Origin: a bacterium
Lineage (GTDB): Bacteria > DRYD01
Direction of reading: 5' to 3'
Assembly: GCA_030549815.1 (NCBI GenBank)
Contig: JAUQQQ010000001.1
Location: 18,524 to 82,523 of the forward strand
Length of the DNA: 64,000 nucleotides
Made by a program: the position numbers and the translations under genes. Below the pieces are notes generated by a model. That model saw only the letters and a program-made list of their open reading frames with translations, did not search any database and was not told the DNA's origin. Positions 8,217 through 16,738 of this stretch are shown here, one piece after another (position 1 is the first letter of the stretch; every line of letters begins with the position of its first letter).

Positions 8217-9344
8217 TCAAGGAGTAAGTGCCTCTTTATTAGTTTGTTTTCCTTCTTGGTATTCTTTAACAACTTGTTCTAAAACTTCTTTAAATGCATC
8301 AATAATTTTGTCTTCAGGAGCAACTTTAACCATTTTTCCTTTTCTGTAAATAATACCTTTACCTTTACCACCAACGACTGCTATATCAGCTTTCCTTGCT
8401 TCTCCAGGGCCATTAACAACACATCCCATAACAGCAACCGTAATATTTTCACTCACATTTTCAACTTCCTTCTTTACTTTCTCTACTAAATTAAAAAGAT
8501 CAACTTCTATTCTGCCACATGTTGGACAGCTAATAAGTTCAACACCCCTTTTTTCATATCCCAAAGCTTTCAAAATCTCATAACCAACCTTTATTTCTTC
8601 TTCAACGTCAGAAGTTAAGGAAACTCTGATAGTATCTCCTATTCCATGGTAAAGAAGAGTTCCGATTCCAATTGAGCTTTTAACATATCCACTTAAACCA
8701 CTTCCAGACTCTGTTACCCCTAAATGCAAAGCATAAGGCACTTTTTCAGCTAATAACATATAAGCAGAAATCATATCTTCAACATTACTACTCTTAACGG
8801 ATATTTTTATATCTGTAAATCCCATATTTTCAAGTATTCTTACTTCATCGACTGCAGACTCTACTAAAGCCTCATAAGTTGGATAACCATATTTTTCAAG
8901 ATATTTGGGATGTAAAGATCCACTATTAACGCCTATTCTTATGGGTATTCCTCTACTTTTTGCTGCCTTGATAACCTGCTCCAACTTTTCTTCTCTTGAT
9001 ATATTCCCCTGAGGAGAGTCAAGGATATTACCGGGATTTAATCTTAATGCATCAATTCCTGCATCAATAGCCATAAGAGCCAATCGATAATCAAAGTGTA
9101 TATCTGCAACGAGAGGTAAAGGAGACTTAGTAACAATTTCTTTTAGACACATTGCTGCTTCTTTATCGGGTACAGCTATTCTCATTACTTTTGCACCTGC
9201 TTCTTTAGCTCTATTTAACTGTCTTAGGACTTCTTCAACGTCAGTGGTAGGACACTTGACCATACTTTGAACAACAACAGGATTTCCTGCACCTATCAAA
9301 ACATCTCTTATCTTTACAAGTTTAGAAATCCTTCTTTTTACCAT
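8217..9344 (-). CDS. ispG: 4-hydroxy-3-methylbut-2-en-1-yl diphosphate synthase
   Basis: The 375-aa IspG/GcpE is a [4Fe-4S] enzyme of the MEP isoprenoid pathway that reduces methylerythritol cyclodiphosphate to HMBPP. The N-terminal TIM barrel starts VKIRDVLIGAGNPVVVQSM and contains NPGNI. The C-terminal part has the cluster cysteines in SCPTCGRIEVD and the MGCVVNGPGEA motif. Length is that of the short bacterial form. ATG 9344 follows a good GGAGG. The C-terminus has a short Lys/Gln-rich tail beyond the core. It is in the long leftward housekeeping block. Confidence 0.95.
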   Translation of the reverse strand: MVKRRISKLVKIRDVLIGAGNPVVVQSMVKCPTTDVEEVLRQLNRAKEAGAKVMRIAVPDKEAAMCLKEIVTKSPLPLVADIHFDYRLALMAIDAGIDALRLNPGNILDSPQGNISREEKLEQVIKAAKSRGIPIRIGVNSGSLHPKYLEKYGYPTYEALVESAVDEVRILENMGFTDIKISVKSSNVEDMISAYMLLAEKVPYALHLGVTESGSGLSGYVKSSIGIGTLLYHGIGDTIRVSLTSDVEEEIKVGYEILKALGYEKRGVELISCPTCGRIEVDLFNLVEKVKKEVENVSENITVAVMGCVVNGPGEARKADIAVVGGKGKGIIYRKGKMVKVAPEDKIIDAFKEVLEQVVKEYQEGKQTNKEALTP

Positions 9345-9362
9345 ACACCACTTCCTCCTTAT

Positions 9363-10037
9363 TCAATTTATCTTTTCGACAATAACAAAAGTTCCCATAT
9401 GTTTTTTTATCTTAACTATAGAGCCCGCAGGAATGGGAGTGCCATCCTCACTTTTGGCTAAAAATTGATCAAACTTATCGTCAAACCTGACATTTATTTT
9501 CCCAAATCCATCCGCAGGTATATCGTACAAAACCTCAGCCTCTTTACCCTCAAAATATGATGCACTCTTTACCATACTGTAAGTTTTAAGAAAATTAAAA
9601 AGAAACTTAAGAACATAAATGTAAGTCAGTCCAGAAAGAATAGCAGATATAAAAATAGATGAGAAATCTCTAACTTTCGAAGGTAAAAACGAAAAGAGAT
9701 AAAAAGTAATAATGCCAAAAGCCCCAAAAAGAGCAGTATTAATCAGAAAAGAAGATGGCGATATTATGAAAGTTTTACCAGTTGAAACATCAGCAACATG
9801 AGTATCCACTGCTCCACTATCAGCAACAGAAACATCGTGACCAACAGAAGTATCATGATGAACTAAACTATCCCCTCCCCCTAAATCAATCATACCTATC
9901 AAAACTAAAAGTAATAGTAATCCGGAAGAACCAAGAGCCATTATCAAATACATCCACAGTAAACTTGAGCTACTATTCGTAGAAAAATACGACAACAGTA
10001 TTATAACAACAAGAATTAGAGGAATCAGAAAAATCAT
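9363..10037 (-). CDS. NfeD-like/YqiJ-like membrane protein with OB-fold
   Basis: 224 aa from ATG 10037; AGGGGG precedes it by about 8 nt and overlaps the GTG start used by the track. Two N-terminal helices are followed by an acidic/His loop (residues about 55-90, GHDVSVADSGAVDTHVADVS), two or three more helices, and a C-terminal beta domain (EGKEAEVLYDIPADGFGKI...AGSIVKIKKHMGTFVIVEKI) that resembles the NfeD/YqiJ OB-fold. Such proteins often work with SPFH/flotillin proteins in membrane organisation, but no flotillin gene is in the window. Function here is inferred only from fold. It lies between the PilT-like gene (12 bp gap) and ispG. Confidence 0.65.
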   Translation of the reverse strand: MIFLIPLILVVIILLSYFSTNSSSSLLWMYLIMALGSSGLLLLLVLIGMIDLGGGDSLVHHDTSVGHDVSVADSGAVDTHVADVSTGKTFIISPSSFLINTALFGAFGIITFYLFSFLPSKVRDFSSIFISAILSGLTYIYVLKFLFNFLKTYSMVKSASYFEGKEAEVLYDIPADGFGKINVRFDDKFDQFLAKSEDGTPIPAGSIVKIKKHMGTFVIVEKIN

Positions 10038-10049
10038 AAAAAACACCCC

Positions 10050-11111
10050 CTAATAAGGACTTAGCATTATTCGTTTAAAATCATTAACTCTTGCTACTTT
10101 CATCAAAGCTTCTTCTTCCTTGATAGTCCCTTTCTTAACAAGAGCTTTAAGAGTATACTCTTGGACTCTATACCCTTTCTCTCTTTTTTCAATCATTTTC
10201 AGATAAACCTCATTAATATCACCAGCTGCCAACGGCTTAACAAAATCAGGATCATTAAAATAAAAATCGTAAACGTATTTAACACTATTGTCAGTAGCAA
10301 CAAAAAGATTACCAGAAATAACAACCTCTAAAATCATTGATAAATATCTAAAGACATTTTGCTTTTGTTCTCCCGATATACCAGCAATCTTTTCCAAAAC
10401 AGATATTATACCATCTGCATTCAGAGTAGATATAACAAGTAATCCACTTAGAGCTAAGTCCAAAGCAATCTCTAAATAATCATAATTCACAATTTCTTGT
10501 ATAGCGACAACATCGGGTTTCAATCTTCTTATAACAGACAAAACTTCTCTAACAGATTGATAATCTTTACCAACAACGAATTGATAGATAATGCCTTTTG
10601 ATTTAGAAAATTCCTTTTCTATGAAATCCTCGACAGTAGCAACTATAACAGGTCTGGTTTCAAGGATGTATTCAATAGAAGCGTTAAAAATGGTAGTTTT
10701 TCCGCTTCTCTTCGGTCCCGCTATAATAATCAAACCCTTATTCTTATTCAATGCTTCCATATATTGCTGAGGTAAATCTAAACTACCTATTTTAAGAGAT
10801 TCCACAGTGGAAGGATAAAATATAACAGCTATTTTTCCTCTTTGAGAAAAAACAATACTTCTAAAAGGGAGTCCATTAGAAGTCGTATAATTTCCCAACC
10901 AGTAACCATTTTTCTTAAAGTCCAACCTATCTCTCTCTGTCATGAATATTTTTAGGATTTCTTCAATTTTTTCACGATCAACTTTTTCATCTATTATATT
11001 CTGTGTTCTATTATCTTTGTATTTCAGGAAAGGGGGTTCATCTTCCATCAAAAACAAATTGTCAGCATTTTGCTGAAAAACAAGTGTTAGAAGTTTGTCG
11101 AGTATATTCAT
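10050..11111 (-). CDS. PilT/GspE-type secretion ATPase
   Basis: 353 aa. The N-terminal domain (1-125) resembles the PAS-like N-domain of PilT. The ATPase domain has Walker A AGPKRSGKTT (about residue 132), an acidic box around TVEDFIEKEF, Walker B LKPDVVAIQEI, and SGLLVISTLNAD where PilT proteins usually have GHLVxxTLHT. The histidines of that His box are missing and Walker A has K/R in place of the usual Thr/Ser. It could drive type IV pilus retraction or a related secretion system, but no pilin or assembly genes are nearby. The start ATG 11111 is set by GGGAGG. Confidence 0.75.
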   Translation of the reverse strand: MNILDKLLTLVFQQNADNLFLMEDEPPFLKYKDNRTQNIIDEKVDREKIEEILKIFMTERDRLDFKKNGYWLGNYTTSNGLPFRSIVFSQRGKIAVIFYPSTVESLKIGSLDLPQQYMEALNKNKGLIIIAGPKRSGKTTIFNASIEYILETRPVIVATVEDFIEKEFSKSKGIIYQFVVGKDYQSVREVLSVIRRLKPDVVAIQEIVNYDYLEIALDLALSGLLVISTLNADGIISVLEKIAGISGEQKQNVFRYLSMILEVVISGNLFVATDNSVKYVYDFYFNDPDFVKPLAAGDINEVYLKMIEKREKGYRVQEYTLKALVKKGTIKEEEALMKVARVNDFKRIMLSPY

Positions 11112-11132
11112 ACTTTAATTACCTCCCACACA

Positions 11133-11819
11133 TTACAAAGTTTCCTCTTGCTTTAATGCAACCATTTTATAGAGAATTAACTTAACTTTTTCATTAACCA
11201 TGTAATCTATTGCTTTACCACTTTCCAACCTCTCCCAAATGAGAGAAGAAGAAATTTTAATAATCGGCATATTAAGCAATAAAAATTTTTCTTCTATACC
11301 TTCATAATTATATTCTATCATGTTAAGTAATTCACTGTTATATTCTTTATTCAAACTATAAAGTTCTTTTAGTTTATTTCGCAAGAAATCAAGTAAATTA
11401 CTTTCTATTCCTAAGGTATTAATTACAACAAACTTATCAATCAATTTGTAAATTAGTTCAAAGTTGTGCCAATAGTAAAAAAGGAGGCTATCAAGCCCCA
11501 CGATATAAAAAATCTGATCACTTGGATGAATGTTTCTAAAATGTTCGATAGTATAGAAAGTATAAGAATCTAAGGGATTTTTTATTTCAAAATCAGAAAC
11601 TTTTATTCTGTTTTTATATATCAGATTTTGAATACTTAGTTCGATCATTTTTAATCTTGTTTCTGGCTCAATTACATGTTTCCTTTTTTTATGAACAGGA
11701 TACTTATTAGGTACAACATACAATAAATCGAGATTATGATTTTCTATTGCAAAAATGATGACAATCAAGTGCCCTATATGGATAGGATTAAAAGTACCCG
11801 TGTATACACCAACCTTCAT
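11133..11819 (-). CDS. nadD: nicotinate-nucleotide adenylyltransferase
   Basis: 228-aa NadD, which makes deamido-NAD from nicotinate mononucleotide and ATP. It starts KVGVYTGTFNPIHIGHL with the nucleotidyltransferase (T/H)xGH motif and ends with the ISSSLIWERLESG motif (family ISSTxIR). The middle (residues 150-175) has a short, poorly conserved insertion. It lies 6 bp after eno and 21 bp before the PilT-like gene, in the same leftward block. Confidence 0.9.
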   Translation of the reverse strand: MKVGVYTGTFNPIHIGHLIVIIFAIENHNLDLLYVVPNKYPVHKKRKHVIEPETRLKMIELSIQNLIYKNRIKVSDFEIKNPLDSYTFYTIEHFRNIHPSDQIFYIVGLDSLLFYYWHNFELIYKLIDKFVVINTLGIESNLLDFLRNKLKELYSLNKEYNSELLNMIEYNYEGIEEKFLLLNMPIIKISSSLIWERLESGKAIDYMVNEKVKLILYKMVALKQEETL

Positions 11820-11825
11820 AATGAA

Positions 11826-13130
11826 TTATTTGATAGTTGAACTAGAGGGGATAAATTTATTTAAAACTTTGTCATTAATAAAGGGGATGTTATAAAATTC
11901 TTGTATTCTTCGTAACTCATTGTATTTTGAATTTCTTTCGCTTCGTGCTGGTGCTCCGGTTTTTATACAATATCCCAAATTAGTAGCTATATGTGAAATT
12001 GTGTTATCTTCTGTCTCACCCGATCTATGAGAAATTATAGAAATAAACCCATTGTCCTTTGCTAATAAAATAGCGCGTATAGTTTCAGTTAAAGTCCCTA
12101 TTTGATTTAACTTTATAAGAATAGAGTTAGCCGCTTTCAATTTTATGCCCTTATTTAATCTTTTAAGATTAGTAACAAATAAATCATCCCCAACTATATT
12201 TATTCTTTCTGAATATTTTTGTGTAAAACTTATCCAAGATTCCCAATCTTCCTCAGCAAAAGGATCCTCAATAGAAATTATAGGATATTTACTTATTAAT
12301 TCATCATATATTTTTGAAAGTTCGTTAGAATTGATTAAATTACCCTGATATTTATAAAGTTTTTGTTGATTATCGAACATCGAAGAAGCGGCAACATCAA
12401 GAGCAATAAAAACTTTATCCAAATATCCAGCGTTTTCTATTGCTTTCATTATGTAATCACATGCTTGGAAAGGTGTGGATAGATGAGGAGCAAACCCACC
12501 TTCGTCACCAACAGAAACATTATGTCCATCATTTTTCAAAATTTTCTTTAAATGATTGTATATTTCACTTCCTGCTCTCAAAGCTTCATCAAAGGTGTCA
12601 AAATAAACGGGACAGATCATAAACTCTTGAAAATCAAGATCATTGTCGGCATGAACCCCACCATTAATTATATTCATAAAGGGAACAGGTAAATAATAAT
12701 CCTTGCTACCCGTTAGTAAAGTTAAAAATTTAAAAAATGGTAGATTATAGGAATTAGCAAGTGCTTTAGAAACAGCAACAGAAACACCAAGGATAGCATT
12801 AGCACCTAACCTACCTTTATTTTCAGTTCCATCCAATTCTATCAGCTTATTGTCAAATAGGAATAAATCATCGACAACCGTATTAACAAGATGATCCCTT
12901 ATGTAATTAACAGATTGCATAGCTTTTTTTACACCTTTACCGTGGAATTCTTTATCCTGATCTCTTAATTCTAAGGCTTCGAACTCACCTGTTGATGCTC
13001 CAGAAGGAACAATAAAACTTCCACTATAAAAACTTCCATTTCTTTGGATAAAAGCCCATACCTCGACTGTTGGGTTAGACCTACTATCGAGAACCCAAAA
13101 AGCCTTTAGATCTCTTAGATAAGTCTTCAT
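11826..13130 (-). CDS. eno: enolase
   Basis: 434 aa; interconverts 2-phosphoglycerate and phosphoenolpyruvate in glycolysis and gluconeogenesis. Visible motifs are PSGASTGEFEA, GDEGGFAP, the metal-binding SIEDPFAEEDW, the catalytic Lys region SILIKLNQIGTLTE and SHRSGETEDNTISH. Length is normal. ATG 13130 is preceded by AGGAGGTATGTT. The C-terminus is slightly extended with a Ser/Lys tail. It sits between the sigma factor gene and nadD in the leftward block. Confidence 0.96.
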   Translation of the reverse strand: MKTYLRDLKAFWVLDSRSNPTVEVWAFIQRNGSFYSGSFIVPSGASTGEFEALELRDQDKEFHGKGVKKAMQSVNYIRDHLVNTVVDDLFLFDNKLIELDGTENKGRLGANAILGVSVAVSKALANSYNLPFFKFLTLLTGSKDYYLPVPFMNIINGGVHADNDLDFQEFMICPVYFDTFDEALRAGSEIYNHLKKILKNDGHNVSVGDEGGFAPHLSTPFQACDYIMKAIENAGYLDKVFIALDVAASSMFDNQQKLYKYQGNLINSNELSKIYDELISKYPIISIEDPFAEEDWESWISFTQKYSERINIVGDDLFVTNLKRLNKGIKLKAANSILIKLNQIGTLTETIRAILLAKDNGFISIISHRSGETEDNTISHIATNLGYCIKTGAPARSERNSKYNELRRIQEFYNIPFINDKVLNKFIPSSSTIK

Positions 13131-13147
13131 AACATACCTCCTTCTAA

Positions 13148-14209
13148 TTAAGTTTCCTCAAGATATTTTACATACTTTCTCAATTTATGGTTAGCAGCTT
13201 TCAGTTTTTGTCTTATCCTTTCTTTGGAATATTTCTTACCAAAAACAGAAAAGATAATATCTTTAATTTGGTCCAATGTTTTGGAATTATTATCGAGTAA
13301 TCCGTAGTATTCCAAAACTATTATTTTCTCTTCATCATCCAAGAAAGTCATAACAGTTTTAATTATATCACTTTTGATTTTCTTTTGATTAAAATCAGTT
13401 TCAGGTTCATCATAATATTTATCTTCTACATATTCTTCTACAGTTCTGTTACTATCAGAAAAACGGAAATCTTGCAGAGAAACCTCTGTTCTCAAAGAAA
13501 TAAACCCCATTATCCTTGAGTACTTTTCTTTCAGTTCATCAATTTCCTTCTTATAAAATTTTTTAAATATATCATCTTGTTCAGAAAGTTCAGGGTATTC
13601 TTTTTTTATCTTATTCTTTACTTCATCACCAAAAGTGTATTCAATTAATTCAGAAACAGTTGGTTTCTGGTTATATTTTTGAATATATTGATTATAAGCT
13701 TTAATAAAGCGAGTATATTCAGAGTATATAGATAAAGGGACTTTAACTGTAGTATCATGATAAGAGTTTTTAATTAATGAATGATAGATCCAGTAGGTAG
13801 CGTATGTTGAAAATCGGACATTGTATTTATTCAGATCATACCTATTTATTGCCTCCAAGGAAGCAGCAACACCTTCGGAAATATAATCCCAATACTCACC
13901 CTTAAGATTAAGCATTGTCCTATACATCTTGATTATATATGGAAAAACAAGGGAAACAAGGATAATCTTTGCTTCCATTCTACCCTCTTTAGCATCACTT
14001 ATAATCTTTAACTCTTGTTCTCTGGAAATATTTTTAAAATTTTTATAGTTTTCAAGTAACCAACCAAAATCATTAAAAGACCCTACCTTTATTTTCAAGT
14101 AAAGATTTTCAACATCAGCATCTTTAAAATTTATTCGATTAAAATTTGAGTCACTTTGTTTATTTCCCAATTCTTTTAAGTTTTTCTTGGATTTCTTTGG
14201 CTTTCTCAT
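13148..14209 (-). CDS. divergent sigma-70 family RNA polymerase sigma factor
   Basis: 353 aa. Region 2 is recognisable: SREQELKIISDAKEGRMEAK, then EYWDYISEGVAASLEAINRYDL and VRFSTYATYWIYHSLIKNSY, corresponding to DLIQEG..GL..A...FD and FSTYATWWIRQAI. A region-3-like stretch (KPTVSELIEY) and a C-terminal region 4 with helix-turn-helix (YSKERIRQKLKAANHKLRKYV) follow. The position directly after dnaG matches the classic dnaG-rpoD order, so it may be the primary sigma factor. However, the core motifs are weaker than in RpoD, so an alternative factor is possible. ATG 14209 has AAGGGAG 5 nt before it and overlaps the end of dnaG by 50 bp. Confidence 0.8.
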   Translation of the reverse strand: MRKPKKSKKNLKELGNKQSDSNFNRINFKDADVENLYLKIKVGSFNDFGWLLENYKNFKNISREQELKIISDAKEGRMEAKIILVSLVFPYIIKMYRTMLNLKGEYWDYISEGVAASLEAINRYDLNKYNVRFSTYATYWIYHSLIKNSYHDTTVKVPLSIYSEYTRFIKAYNQYIQKYNQKPTVSELIEYTFGDEVKNKIKKEYPELSEQDDIFKKFYKKEIDELKEKYSRIMGFISLRTEVSLQDFRFSDSNRTVEEYVEDKYYDEPETDFNQKKIKSDIIKTVMTFLDDEEKIIVLEYYGLLDNNSKTLDQIKDIIFSVFGKKYSKERIRQKLKAANHKLRKYVKYLEET

Positions 14210-15830
14210 AATCTCCCTTCACTATCAAATTTTTCAATTCCTCAATCAAGTTTTTTTTACGTAAATTATCTAATAATCTTTGCAAGAAATTTTCTTTTTG
14301 ATCTTCATCCAATTCGAGATTAATTTTAGCGACAATTTTCAGGACCTCACTGAGCTTATTTTCATGCAAAATATAATCACTTGGATAAACACCACTTTTT
14401 ACACACTCTATTAAATATTTATACAAAATCTTACTCAACTCCTTTCCTTCAAACAGAAAACTATCAAAATATTGGTGATTCTTCTTAAAAATGTCAAAAT
14501 TAACAAAAGCAAAGACTAAAATATAAACATCCATACCATACTTTTTAATTATTTCTTCTTCACTATCATTCCTAAAAGTAACCTTTTTTGAAAGCATTTT
14601 CAAAAGATATTTCTTACTAATAAAAGTTTCCGAACAAAATTTGCTGATGTATTCATCTTTAACAACCTTACCCTTTATGGATGAAAGAAAAGGAACAACA
14701 TATTTCTCAAGAATTTTTTGCTTCTCATATACATCAGATTGATTAAGATAAAAAGAAATCATAAAATCCAAATCCGTAATCAGATTATTCATTACGATTT
14801 TTATCTTATCAGGTTCATTAAAATAAACATCATGAGGATCCTTATAATTTTCTATCATTCCAATTTTTACTTTTAAACCATTCGAAACAAGCTGAATCAC
14901 TAAATTAAGCGTAGCAGATAAACCTGATTTATCCGCATCTAACAAAATAATAACTTCATTGGCATACTTTTTTATTATTTCTACTTGTTTATCAGACAAA
15001 GTAGTTCCCATAACGGATACAACGTTTTTATAACCAGATAAATGCATGCTCCAGGCATCAAAATATCCTTCCACAATTATAACAGTAGATGTTGACTTTA
15101 TATAATTTTTGGCAATCTGAATTCCATAAAGAGTACTATTTTTTACTAAACCAATAGTGTTTATATACTTAGGTTCAGAATTATCGATAGACCTTCCCGC
15201 AAAACCAATTATCTTTGAATTAGGTCCAAAAATAGGAATAATGATCCTACCTGCAAGTATATCAACATAATCTCTCCCCTTTCGATAAAGAATACCTGCC
15301 TTCTCCAAAAGCTCAAAATTAATTCCTTTCTTTTGACAGAAAATTTTCAAGTTTTCTACATTCTTCGGAGAATAACCTAACTCATACTTTTCTACAATAT
15401 CCATAGAAATTTTTCTACCAAGCAAATATTCCCTTGCATTAATAGAAATAGAAGATTTCTTTAAAACATTGTGATAAAATTTGCTTAATAAACTGTATAC
15501 TTCATGATTTACAATACTAACATCCTGTCTCTTAATTATTTCATTATTCTCATTAAACTCAATTCCTAACAATTCAGATATGTATTTAAGAGAATCAACG
15601 AAATTACAACTTTCTAATTCCATGATAAAGTTAAAAATATCCCCTCCCCGATTACATCCAAAACAATACCACAAACCCTTTTTTATATCCACAGACAAGG
15701 AAGGCTGAGAGTCAGGATGAAACGGACAAATAGACATATGAGTAGAACCAACTTTTTTTAACCTTAAAAATCTACTAAAAAAATCATAATAATCTATTGC
15801 ATCCTTTATTTTTTTAACCAAATCATTCAT
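14160..15830 (-). CDS. dnaG: DNA primase
   Basis: 556 aa from ATG 15830 (the track uses TTG 15845). The ATG overlaps the upstream stop as ATGAATGA, typical of coupling. The CHC2 zinc finger has CPFHPDSQPSLSVD and YCFGCNRGGD. The central TOPRIM part has VIIVEGYFDAW and ILLDADKSG. The C-terminal helicase-binding part is short and Lys-rich. DnaG makes RNA primers at the replication fork. It lies in an operon with two unknown exported proteins upstream and the sigma factor downstream. Length and motifs are normal. Confidence 0.95.
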   Translation of the reverse strand: MNDLVKKIKDAIDYYDFFSRFLRLKKVGSTHMSICPFHPDSQPSLSVDIKKGLWYCFGCNRGGDIFNFIMELESCNFVDSLKYISELLGIEFNENNEIIKRQDVSIVNHEVYSLLSKFYHNVLKKSSISINAREYLLGRKISMDIVEKYELGYSPKNVENLKIFCQKKGINFELLEKAGILYRKGRDYVDILAGRIIIPIFGPNSKIIGFAGRSIDNSEPKYINTIGLVKNSTLYGIQIAKNYIKSTSTVIIVEGYFDAWSMHLSGYKNVVSVMGTTLSDKQVEIIKKYANEVIILLDADKSGLSATLNLVIQLVSNGLKVKIGMIENYKDPHDVYFNEPDKIKIVMNNLITDLDFMISFYLNQSDVYEKQKILEKYVVPFLSSIKGKVVKDEYISKFCSETFISKKYLLKMLSKKVTFRNDSEEEIIKKYGMDVYILVFAFVNFDIFKKNHQYFDSFLFEGKELSKILYKYLIECVKSGVYPSDYILHENKLSEVLKIVAKINLELDEDQKENFLQRLLDNLRKKNLIEELKNLIVKGDYEKAKEIQEKLKRIGK

Positions 15831-16734
15831 AAATAACAGAGACAATACAAATAGCTGCCTCTTTGTAATCCCTTAAAACATCAAAATCCAATATATTCAA
15901 GTAAATATCTGGATAAACAGAAGTATACTTCATTATCAACAACATACTATAATACCTGTAAAGATCAGGTTTATTAAAAACAAAGTAAGAATATTTTTGA
16001 TAATCTTTTAAAACACCTGTTTTAGCAGTGGAGTAAAGCCCGACAGAAGAAATAACAAAAACAACAGGATAACTTGACCCTAAAAAACTGTTATAAAATT
16101 GTTCATCTTTGTAATCGAGAGAAATCAGCAAACCGATTGAAACAGCAGTCAATATAGGATCAGTAGAAACCTTTGCTACCTCCTTCAACTTATTTACCAT
16201 ATAATTCTTAGCAAATGAAAAAGTTGGATTTTTAATCAAATCAATAATCCATTTATAAGATGAAGGCACATTTTTCAACCATTCTTGAAAGGACGAACCA
16301 ATCGCTTCAGATATTTCTTTACTTACCAATGTATAATAATAAACCGATGCGATGTTACTTATGTATATATCGTTACTCAACTTTGCATTCTTTAAATAAA
16401 ATGGCCTATTTTGTTCATCGATTAAAGCAGCAGATAAATAAAAAGCGTCAGAAGTTAGAAAATTATTTCTTAAAACCTCTACTATTTTCTCTTTTCTTTT
16501 TCTTAATTCTTCTAAACTTTTCAAATCTTTATTACTCAAATCAATATAATCCCTAATAGACATAATGGTGGGTTTCAAATATTCTTTCGAAAGAGAATAA
16601 TCCAACATTCTTAACGTATGCAACCTCATCTCCTGTTTATACTTACTAATTTTATACTGATCTATAAAAATAATAAACAGATAGAGCAAAAGAACTTCCA
16701 AAAATAAAGCACCAACGTAAATAAAAAATCTCAT
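15823..16734 (-). CDS. membrane-anchored protein of unknown function
   Basis: I do not recognise it. It is 303 aa from ATG 16734; a GTG at 16746 that overlaps the stop of the upstream gene is an alternative start. An N-terminal hydrophobic helix (RFFIYVGALFLEVLLLYLFIIF) is followed by a helical domain with repeated Leu/Ala pairs and many Tyr, somewhat like alpha-solenoid (HEAT-like) repeats. It overlaps dnaG by 8 bp and follows the equally unknown exported protein at 16739-18136. The three genes are almost certainly coupled, so the two unknowns may work together in the envelope. Confidence 0.55.
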   Translation of the reverse strand: MRFFIYVGALFLEVLLLYLFIIFIDQYKISKYKQEMRLHTLRMLDYSLSKEYLKPTIMSIRDYIDLSNKDLKSLEELRKRKEKIVEVLRNNFLTSDAFYLSAALIDEQNRPFYLKNAKLSNDIYISNIASVYYYTLVSKEISEAIGSSFQEWLKNVPSSYKWIIDLIKNPTFSFAKNYMVNKLKEVAKVSTDPILTAVSIGLLISLDYKDEQFYNSFLGSSYPVVFVISSVGLYSTAKTGVLKDYQKYSYFVFNKPDLYRYYSMLLIMKYTSVYPDIYLNILDFDVLRDYKEAAICIVSVIYE

Positions 16735-16738
16735 AATT

